Of a DNA stretch of 64,000 bases, positions 50,157-57,471 are shown one piece after another. Within the stretch, counting starts at the first letter, position 1. Each line of letters starts with the position of its first letter. The stretch spans positions 124,001-188,000 of IMG/VR virus record IMGVR_UViG_3300042289_000986, one strand, 5' to 3'. The notes below the pieces were generated by a model that worked only from the letters and a program-made list of their open reading frames with translations, was not told the origin of the DNA and did no database searches. The translations under genes and the position numbers were made by a program. The stretch is from a virus.

Positions 50157-51059
50157 TCAATAAGGACTATTGGATACTCTTGTAATAAGCATATATGGTT
50201 GAGTACCAAAATTATTATTAAATACTGGATACCCTTGATTACCGTTTCCGCCGTTTGCACCGCCATGTAAAACTGTTACCGCATAAAAAGTTTGTGGTGA
50301 TAAAAGTACACTAATAGAACCTCTTTGAGAAGATTCTCCATTTCCTGTTGTATCCGTAAATCCTTGCGCTATATTTCCAATTAAAGTTGCAAGATTTACG
50401 TTTGATGTATTAATAAATTGATTGTTTTGATATAAACGAAGTCTCATAAAATCTGTTGGATCTGTCATATCATACGAAGCATATCTTATTTCAATATTAT
50501 ATAAACCACCTTCAGTAACAGTAAAATTTGTATGTGTTCCAGTGTTGTTTCCAGTTTCTAAAACAGGAGATATATAAAACGTCAGAGGAGTATTAAAAGA
50601 AATTACATTTTCTAAATTATACAACCATCGATTCCATCGAATAACGTTTTCAATTCCATTTGTTGTGTTTGATAATCCATTATTTAAATTTATATCAAAT
50701 CTTAAATAACAAGGATTAACTGAACCAGAAGGACCAGTTGGTCCAGTTGGTCCTATTGGCCCTCCTGATGGACCAGTTGGTCCAGTTGGTCCTATTGGCC
50801 CTCCTGATGGACCAGTTGGACCTGTAACCCCTGTTGGTCCTGTGTTTCCAAAACCTGTAGCTCCAGTTGGTCCCGTTGGTCCAGTTACTCCTGTATTTCC
50901 AGAACCCGTAGCTCCAGTTGGACCAGTTGATCCTGTGTTTCCTGTAGCACCAATTGCACCCAAATTTGGGATATCAGAAGTTTCTATTACATTAATAGAA
51001 CGAACCGTAGCATCTTTGGGTTCTATATGCTTTCCATAAATGTTAAATTCCAATGCCAT
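50157..51059 (-). CDS. Collagen-like fibre protein with jelly-roll-like C-terminus
   Basis: The 300-residue product has a 33-residue N-terminal anchor, about 80 residues of collagen repeats and a C-terminal domain ([21 protein letters not shown], then [20 protein letters not shown]). That domain is clearly related to the end of the 51273 gene. It has the look of a C1q/TNF-like trimeric head. The repeats include GG breaks of the triplet pattern ([14 protein letters not shown]). It is inferred to be a short fibre. Confidence 0.72.
   Translation of the reverse strand: MALEFNIYGKHIEPKDATVRSINVIETSDIPNLGAIGATGNTGSTGPTGATGSGNTGVTGPTGPTGATGFGNTGPTGVTGPTGPSGGPIGPTGPTGPSGGPIGPTGPTGPSGSVNPCYLRFDINLNNGLSNTTNGIENVIRWNRWLYNLENVISFNTPLTFYISPVLETGNNTGTHTNFTVTEGGLYNIEIRYASYDMTDPTDFMRLRLYQNNQFINTSNVNLATLIGNIAQGFTDTTGNGESSQRGSISVLLSPQTFYAVTVLHGGANGGNGNQGYPVFNNNFGTQPYMLITRVSNSPY
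50716..50960 (-). repeat. Collagen-like repeat with an exact 39-nt duplication
   Basis: About 80 residues of G-x-y triplets. A 39-nt unit encoding a 13-residue block ([13 protein letters not shown]) is present twice without change around 50740-50818. The 13-residue length breaks the triplet register once per copy. Confidence 0.7.
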
Positions 51060-51060
51060 T

Positions 51061-51270
51061 TTAATTAAATGTACCAGTTATAGGATCGTATGTTTTATCT
51101 AAAAGACTTATATCGTAATCACTTTCTATGCATAATGCGTTTTGAGTATTTGCGCTTCTATTATTATTTTCATCAATAGAAATATTAGTAACTTCAAAAT
51201 TTTCATCTTTAAAAGATGAAAATTGAATTGGTTTATTTGTAAATGGATTTATTAGAATATAGTAGTTCAT
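51061..51270 (-). CDS. Small hypothetical protein (69 aa)
   Basis: A polar small protein ([18 protein letters not shown] ending in [12 protein letters not shown]) packed between two fibre genes with gaps of 1-2 nt. The end resembles phage proteins that describe fibre-tip features, but I recognise no family. Confidence 0.45.
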   Translation of the reverse strand: MNYYILINPFTNKPIQFSSFKDENFEVTNISIDENNNRSANTQNALCIESDYDISLLDKTYDPITGTFN

Positions 51271-51272
51271 AA

Positions 51273-51968
51273 TTAAGATATTTTTATTACATGAAAATAA
51301 GGTCTGGTTCCATATGAATTTTCAAAAACAGGAAAACCACCAGTTCCAGGAGTAGGTGTAGTAATAACTGCTGTTCCTCCAGTATGGAAAAATGTTGCAA
51401 CTATATAATAAGGAACTGCATTAACATCCAATATAAATGTACCTCTTCTTTGGGCAGCAGCGTTATTAGATGTTCCGACAATGCCATCACCGATTGTATC
51501 AATTAAAGTTCCGCCGACTGTTGTAGTTATTGGCGTTGATTGTTGTCCTCTTAATCTTAATCTTAGTGTTGCTCCAGTTGGATTATTTAAATCATAAGAA
51601 GCATATCTAATATCTATTAAATATCTTCCAGTTTGTTTTAAAATCATGTTATTTAAAGTAGCATCTGCTTCAATGATATTCGTATTTGTTTGAAGTGTTA
51701 CTGCATTCCAATCAACAATATATTCAACACTATTATATGTATTTACTAATCCAGCATTTGATGTTATTTCCATTTCGGCGGCTGGAAATGATACAGCACC
51801 ACTAGACCAACTAGCAGAATTTTGTCTTACGAAAGTTGTTACAGGTAAACCATTAGAAAAATTTATATAATTAATTTTTTTAGTTGTGCCATTATTTACA
51901 ATAGGCAAAACATCAGTATTCGCGGGTTGACTTATTTCTAATAATTGAGATATTTTTTTATCAGCCAT
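51273..51968 (-). CDS. Short fibre protein with jelly-roll-like head (231 aa)
   Basis: The N-terminus (MADKKISQLLEISQPANTDV) is a typical phage fibre attachment motif (KISxL). The C-terminal half (GRYLIDIRYASYDLNNPTGA, then FPVFENSYGTRPYFHVIKIS) is a paralogue of the head of the 50157 gene. It has no collagen stalk, so it is a headed fibre without the stalk. A late-type element lies 5 nt before the ATG. Confidence 0.65.
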   Translation of the reverse strand: MADKKISQLLEISQPANTDVLPIVNNGTTKKINYINFSNGLPVTTFVRQNSASWSSGAVSFPAAEMEITSNAGLVNTYNSVEYIVDWNAVTLQTNTNIIEADATLNNMILKQTGRYLIDIRYASYDLNNPTGATLRLRLRGQQSTPITTTVGGTLIDTIGDGIVGTSNNAAAQRRGTFILDVNAVPYYIVATFFHTGGTAVITTPTPGTGGFPVFENSYGTRPYFHVIKIS

Positions 51969-51973
51969 AATAT

Positions 51974-51981
51974 TATTTATT
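51974..51981 (-). promoter_or_regulatory. Late promoter AATAAATA
   Basis: Minus strand AATAAATA ending 5 nt before the ATG at 51968, in the 39-nt gap between two fibre genes. Confidence 0.5.
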
Positions 51982-52007
51982 CGTTTTTTTCATTTTTAAA
52001 GAACAAA

Positions 52008-52838
52008 TCAAGGAGGGGGTAATACAGGTGTATCATCTTGCATAAGTCTGTCATTATCTTCAGTTAATATATATCCAAACATATTATCTAATAACAAACC
52101 AAACAATGTAGTTGATACATATTGTTGTGGTTGATTTAAATCAAACAACTCAGTAGAACCAAAAAATGTATTATTAACATTAGTCAGTGTAATTTTTGTT
52201 ATTTTTCCAGTAATTGTTAAAACGTAATTTGATTCTCCAATATTATTAAAATATGTATTTGTTGGAAATTGATGTAAAATATCATCATTTGAACCCCATA
52301 TATTTTCACCACCACTTAAATAAAAAATAATTGTTTTTCCAGTTGTAAAATTAACATAAGAATATACTTCTCCTTGAACGACACTCCGAAAAAACACATT
52401 TCCTTTGGAAGCATCAATAATATATGATCCTCCTGAAGATAAGGAAAAAGAAGTAACTACATTAGAATAAGTCCAAAAAGATGAATTAGTGTTTACTAAA
52501 GAATAAACACTGTTCCAATTAGAACTTAATGCACAAACAGTACTTGTCGAAGATGTCCATTGTGAACTTAAATTCCCAACTAAAGTTAAATCAGCACTAT
52601 TACCACCAGTACCCGTTGATTTTAAAATTAAATCGGTGTTTTGTATACCATTTTTATACCAATATTCAGTTACACCAACACCAACAGCAGAAACACCTAC
52701 CGTTAAACCAATTCTTCTGACATTTGGGTTAATATTATCATTGGCATCATTAATAGAAGACCAAGGACCGTAACGCGAATCTACGTTCGCATATGGATCA
52801 ACTAAATAAATTGGTGCTGATAAGTTAAAAGTACTCAT
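52008..52838 (-). CDS. Fibre-array protein with RYGPW N-terminal module (276 aa)
   Basis: Residues 1-70 (DPYANVDSRYGPWSSINDAN, GLTVGVSAVG, EYWYKNGIQNTDLILKS) match the start of the 631-residue fibre at 52840-54735, so both use one attachment module. A short 14-residue-repeat stretch (SSQWTSSTSTVCALSSNWNS) follows, then a unique beta C-terminus (GGSYIIDASKGNVFF, YVLTITGKITKITLTNV). It ends VLPPP. It follows the larger fibre gene by 1 nt. Confidence 0.6.
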   Translation of the reverse strand: MSTFNLSAPIYLVDPYANVDSRYGPWSSINDANDNINPNVRRIGLTVGVSAVGVGVTEYWYKNGIQNTDLILKSTGTGGNSADLTLVGNLSSQWTSSTSTVCALSSNWNSVYSLVNTNSSFWTYSNVVTSFSLSSGGSYIIDASKGNVFFRSVVQGEVYSYVNFTTGKTIIFYLSGGENIWGSNDDILHQFPTNTYFNNIGESNYVLTITGKITKITLTNVNNTFFGSTELFDLNQPQQYVSTTLFGLLLDNMFGYILTEDNDRLMQDDTPVLPPP

Positions 52839-52839
52839 T

Positions 52840-54735
52840 TTATGCTAAAGTAAAATCAATTCTAAGATTAAATGGAACTGATGTGGTTTGTACATATCTT
52901 TTATATGGCCTATCGACGCCACTTGCATCTTTCACGCTAGTTGCACTTAAAGTAAATGCGCTCGTAACGTTTTGGAAATTTTCTGTTCTTGCTAATATTA
53001 AAGATTTATTATCTGGAATAGTTAAAACCGTATTATTTTCTGTCACTTGTATTGAAAAACTATTTACGTTATCAAAACTACTCAAAGGTAAAGTTCTTAA
53101 ATTAATTGGTATTATAGCAACAGATCCATAAAATTGAATATATCTTCCCGTGTAAGATCGACTTGTTTCTACCGAATCTGCTAAAATTCTACCTCTACTA
53201 TCAGGATTTCCCAAAATATTATTTAATATCGGTCCATTATTATAAGACACAACATTTTTAAACGTTGTTGTTCCTAGTTCTACAACCTCGTTTAGAGGAT
53301 AAACAAAAGAAGCTGGTAATTGTGCTTGTAAAATGTTATTTCTATATAAAGTAAAACTTATTGCCGAACCTGCTAGGTTTTGATTCCAATTTAAATTTAA
53401 ATTTTGTACAATAACCTGTCCAACTTCATAATTTGTTGTGTTAAAATTTGTTAAACTTGCTGTTGGTGGCAAATAACCAGTCGGAGCAGGTACTAACAAG
53501 TTTAAATTGTTTTCAATATTTTGAATTTTGAATGCTATAGCACTATTTTGAACCGCATTAGTTGAACTTAAATTTAAAGCACTATCATAAATAGAAATTG
53601 TACTCCAACTTGATGATAAAGCACACACACTACTATAAACGGAGTTCCAATTTAATCCGTTAATATTAATTAAATTTCTTGCACTTAATTCAAAACCACT
53701 TGTACTTTGCCAAGTAGAATAAACAGAATTCCAATTAGAAGATAAAGAACAAGTTGTATTAAATGTACTCTCCCATTTTCCACTTAAACTGTTTAATTGA
53801 AAATTAGCATTTCCAGAATTATTGTTAACCCAAGTGTTTACTTGATTTATATTTGCACTATTATTGTTTACAAATGTTCTTGCAGATATATCGAATGCAC
53901 TATTGTTATTCCAGCTACTGTAAACACTGTTCCAATTTCCACTATTTGCATTAACATTAGTTAATACGTTTTGTATGTTAGCACTATTTGAATTTACATT
54001 ACTGAAAACACTTTCATATTTTCCACTATTGGTATTGTATATCGTATATACACTTTGATTATTACTACTATTTGTGTTTACATTACTGAAAACACTATTC
54101 CAATTACTACTATTTGAATTTACATTACTGAAAACACTTTCATACTTTCCACTGTTTGTGTTAAAAATAGTATAGTTGCTTTCATATTTTGCACTGTTTG
54201 AATTTACATTACTGAAAACACTTTCATACTTTCCACTATTGGTATTAAAAGTAGTATAATTGTTTTGATTATTAGCACTATTTGCATTTACATTACTGAA
54301 AACACTTTCGTATCTTCCGCTATTTGTGTTAAAAATGTTATATACCGAATTTAAATTTGAAGACAAAGAACAAACTGTAAAAAAATTAGAATTCCATTGA
54401 TCAGAATTTCCAGTTTTTGCATAAATTATGTTATTGGTGCTAAAGGAACTAGTGGTAGTCAAATTACCTGTTAACGCTCCACCACTCAAAGGAAGATATC
54501 CACTTAAATCAACGCTTTTTATAATTAAGTCGGTGTCAGTTATTCCATTTTTAAAATGATATTCAACAGCACCCGTTGATATTGATGATATAGCAACGGT
54601 TAAGCCTAATTGTCTCAAACCAGCCGTAACTTCTAATGCACGTTGAATGGTTGGCCAAGGACCATAGCGATAATCTAAGTTAGCCGCTGGCTGAACTATT
54701 CCTATTTTTTTGGCTAATGGAAATGTATCACTCAT
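52840..54735 (-). CDS. Long fibre protein with 14-residue repeats (631 aa)
   Basis: The N-terminal module (DYRYGPWPTIQRALEVTAGL, VEYHFKNGITDTDLIIKS) is shared with the 276-aa protein. About residues 120-395 consist of 14-residue repeats (NSGKYESVFSNVNS, NSANNQNNYTTFNT, NSSNWNSVFSNVNT). The C-terminal 200 residues (ASLTNFNTTNYEVGQVIVQN, RYIQFYGSVAII) form a beta domain also present in the 912-aa protein. The repeat likely makes a long trimeric coiled-coil-type shaft with a receptor-binding end. Confidence 0.68.
   Translation of the reverse strand: MSDTFPLAKKIGIVQPAANLDYRYGPWPTIQRALEVTAGLRQLGLTVAISSISTGAVEYHFKNGITDTDLIIKSVDLSGYLPLSGGALTGNLTTTSSFSTNNIIYAKTGNSDQWNSNFFTVCSLSSNLNSVYNIFNTNSGRYESVFSNVNANSANNQNNYTTFNTNSGKYESVFSNVNSNSAKYESNYTIFNTNSGKYESVFSNVNSNSSNWNSVFSNVNTNSSNNQSVYTIYNTNSGKYESVFSNVNSNSANIQNVLTNVNANSGNWNSVYSSWNNNSAFDISARTFVNNNSANINQVNTWVNNNSGNANFQLNSLSGKWESTFNTTCSLSSNWNSVYSTWQSTSGFELSARNLININGLNWNSVYSSVCALSSSWSTISIYDSALNLSSTNAVQNSAIAFKIQNIENNLNLLVPAPTGYLPPTASLTNFNTTNYEVGQVIVQNLNLNWNQNLAGSAISFTLYRNNILQAQLPASFVYPLNEVVELGTTTFKNVVSYNNGPILNNILGNPDSRGRILADSVETSRSYTGRYIQFYGSVAIIPINLRTLPLSSFDNVNSFSIQVTENNTVLTIPDNKSLILARTENFQNVTSAFTLSATSVKDASGVDRPYKRYVQTTSVPFNLRIDFTLA
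53560..54380 (-). repeat. 42-nt / 14-residue repeats in the 631-aa fibre
   Basis: About twenty units of 14 codons (consensus NSxxWxSVFSNVNx). Several adjacent units keep near-identical DNA (around 54000-54310), so copy number could vary. Confidence 0.7.
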
Positions 54736-57470
54736 GATAAGGTTATAGTAAAGTTGCTGTTATATGGATTAACAGTTGTATATGTATACAACTTATAATC
54801 TCTTGGTGTTCCACCAGCATCTGGAACTTGGATTGAAGATAAACTAAATTCAGTTGTAAGAGTTTCAAAACTTCCTGTGATAATACTTACGAGTTGTTTT
54901 GAAGATGGTATAGCTATAGCAATATTTCTAGTGTAAACATAAAATGTAAAACTATTAGTGGTTGTGTAGTTCGATCCTGTTAAATTTCTAATTAAAGATG
55001 GTGTAGCAGGAATAGAATTAACCGATCCAAAAAATTGTCGATAATATGCATTATAATCACGATTGATGCTCTTTGTTCCAGCAGGAATTACATCTCTTGC
55101 ATCTGGTAAACCAAGCGCATTTTGTTTTACTGCGCCCGATAAGTGAGTTACAATACAAGTATATCTAGTCAATCCTAAATCTGCTGGTTCACTTACATTA
55201 CGAGTAAATGGAGTAGATTGCTCTTGAACTAATGTAGAATTTTTTTCTAATCTATAATTTGTAGCAGCACCACCATCGTTTTGCGTATAACCTAAAACCA
55301 AACTTCTTGTTACAGTTTGTCCAACTTCAAATTCTGTTGGACTAAATGTGGTAAGAGTGGCGGCTGGTGCTGTATATGTTGGCGCAGGAACTAATACGTT
55401 TAGACTATTTTCAATTTGTAAAATTCTATTTGTTACGGCACTGTTTGTTACTGTATTTGTAGATGTAGCATTTAATTGTTGATCAACACTGCTTAAAGGA
55501 ATGAATTTACTGTTACTAAACAATATAGTTGCATACGTAGAACTATTCGAACATACACTACTATAAAGACTGTTAAAGTTGGAAGAATTTTGATTTACAA
55601 AAGTTCTAGCATTTAAATCCAATGAACTATTTGCATTTGAATTTGTATAAACACTCTCCCATCTTCCAGAAAGTGCTTTTAAATCAGTTCCTTGATAATT
55701 CCAAACTGTCCCTGAATTATTTTGTACTGTAATATAAGTTTCTTGCCAATTACTTGAATTTGAATTTACATTACTAAAAACGCTATTAAAGTTATCTGAT
55801 AAAGAACAAACAGTTGAAAAATTACTAACCCAAAATGAAGAATTGTTTAATGTGTTTGTATAGTTACTATTCCAATTAGCACTATTTGAATTTACATTAC
55901 TGAAAACATTTTCATACTTGGAAGAGTTTGAATTTACATTACTGAAAACACTTTCATACTTTCCACTGTTTGTATTGTATATCGTATATACACTTTGATT
56001 GTTAGCACTATTTGAATTTACATTACTAAAAACACTTTCATATTTTCCACTATTTGAATTAAACGTAGTATAGTTGCTTTCATATTTCCCACTATTGGCA
56101 TTAAATCTACTAAAAACACTTTCATACTTGGAAGAGTTAGAGTTTACATTACTGAAAACACTTTGATTGTTAGCACTATTTGAATTTACATTACTGAAAA
56201 CACTTTCATATTTTCCACTATTTGTGTTAAATGTAGTGTAATTGCTACCATACTGTGCGCTATTTGAATTAAACGTAGTATAGTTGCTTTCATATTTCCC
56301 ACTATTGGCATTAAATCTACTAAAAACACTTTCATATTTTGCAGAATTTGAATTGTTAGTCGAATAAACACTATCCCAATTTTGAATATTTAAATTATTT
56401 CCTAAAACTTTTCCTGATGCACTTAAATCACCAAATATTAAAGTATTACCGACCAAATTACCTTCAATATTAGCTTTTAATGTATCAATTTTTAAAGTAG
56501 AATCATTAATATCAACATTTTGACCAGAAATTGAACTTAAGTTTGAAAACAAAAACCATTTTTTTGTAAAAGCATCTCTAACTAATCCTGAATACCTTTG
56601 ACCTAAGTCAATTGCTGATGTATAACCAACAAAACCAATATCAACAATATCCGCAGGATTTCCAGAAGCCAAATAAATTAAAGAATTGCTTAATACTAAA
56701 TCTTCAGTTGTAATTTGGGTCGAAGATCCTAAAAGGAATAAATTTCCACCAATACTAACATCACCTAAAACATAACCACCACTTAATGCTAAAAAATTAT
56801 TAGCAGTATATTGTTTTGTGGCAAAACTACTACTGTTTGAATTGTAGTTTGAATAAACACTGTCCCAATTTGCGCTTGTAGTGTTTACTTTAGAGTTAAC
56901 ATTATTGAGATTGGCACTATTATTGTTTACAAAAGTTCGAACATCAACAAAACTAGAACTATTATTGTTAAAAGAACTATAAACACTATTCCAAATTGCA
57001 GAATTAGAATTTACATTACTAAAAACGCTTTCATATTTTGCAGAATTTAAATTATTAGTCGAATAAACACTATTCCAATTATTAGAATATAAATTGACAA
57101 TAGATTCAGTGTTTTCCCAGCCTGAAGAATTATTAAGCGTGATTGTATAAACACTATCCCAATTTGCAGAGTTTGAATTTACAAAATTATAATTTGAAAT
57201 CCAATTAGCAGAATTTGTATTAACTGTATTAAAAGTATTTTCCCAATTAGCGGATAATGTTCCTGTTTGTAACGGAAGAACAGACTTATCTCCTCTTATT
57301 ATATAAGCAGCATTTAAAGCTGTAACAGAAACAATCTGTCCAACATATGCCGTTGGATTTGTCGCTGCATATGCTGTTAACTGCTGATATGTAGCAACAA
57401 CAAGAGTATCATCAATTGGAAAATTTCCCAATCTTAAAAAATTTGTTGGTAATGATACAGGATCTGCCAT
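54732..57470 (-). CDS. Very long fibre protein with 14-residue repeats (912 aa)
   Basis: It begins with a phage fibre start (YQQLTAYAATNPTAYVGQIV), then 14-residue repeats in two blocks (residues about 75-215 and 370-640; KYESVFSNVNSNSA, KYESNYTTFNSNSG). A conserved virion module lies between (GNLFLLGSSTQITTEDLVLSN, GFVGYTSAIDLGQRYSGLVR) like the domain seen in other large marine phage fibres. The C-terminal 200 residues are a beta domain (FSPTEFEVGQTVTRSLVLG, YNAYYRQFFGSVNSI) related to that of the 631-aa fibre. It overlaps that gene by 4 nt. Confidence 0.68.
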   Translation of the reverse strand: MADPVSLPTNFLRLGNFPIDDTLVVATYQQLTAYAATNPTAYVGQIVSVTALNAAYIIRGDKSVLPLQTGTLSANWENTFNTVNTNSANWISNYNFVNSNSANWDSVYTITLNNSSGWENTESIVNLYSNNWNSVYSTNNLNSAKYESVFSNVNSNSAIWNSVYSSFNNNSSSFVDVRTFVNNNSANLNNVNSKVNTTSANWDSVYSNYNSNSSSFATKQYTANNFLALSGGYVLGDVSIGGNLFLLGSSTQITTEDLVLSNSLIYLASGNPADIVDIGFVGYTSAIDLGQRYSGLVRDAFTKKWFLFSNLSSISGQNVDINDSTLKIDTLKANIEGNLVGNTLIFGDLSASGKVLGNNLNIQNWDSVYSTNNSNSAKYESVFSRFNANSGKYESNYTTFNSNSAQYGSNYTTFNTNSGKYESVFSNVNSNSANNQSVFSNVNSNSSKYESVFSRFNANSGKYESNYTTFNSNSGKYESVFSNVNSNSANNQSVYTIYNTNSGKYESVFSNVNSNSSKYENVFSNVNSNSANWNSNYTNTLNNSSFWVSNFSTVCSLSDNFNSVFSNVNSNSSNWQETYITVQNNSGTVWNYQGTDLKALSGRWESVYTNSNANSSLDLNARTFVNQNSSNFNSLYSSVCSNSSTYATILFSNSKFIPLSSVDQQLNATSTNTVTNSAVTNRILQIENSLNVLVPAPTYTAPAATLTTFSPTEFEVGQTVTRSLVLGYTQNDGGAATNYRLEKNSTLVQEQSTPFTRNVSEPADLGLTRYTCIVTHLSGAVKQNALGLPDARDVIPAGTKSINRDYNAYYRQFFGSVNSIPATPSLIRNLTGSNYTTTNSFTFYVYTRNIAIAIPSSKQLVSIITGSFETLTTEFSLSSIQVPDAGGTPRDYKLYTYTTVNPYNSNFTITLS
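55540..56360 (-). repeat. 42-nt / 14-residue repeats in the 912-aa fibre (main block)
   Basis: About 18-20 tandem 14-codon units. Long stretches are almost identical (for example around 56040-56120 and 56270-56340). A second, more diverged block lies at about 56820-57240. Confidence 0.7.
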
Positions 57471-57471
57471 A

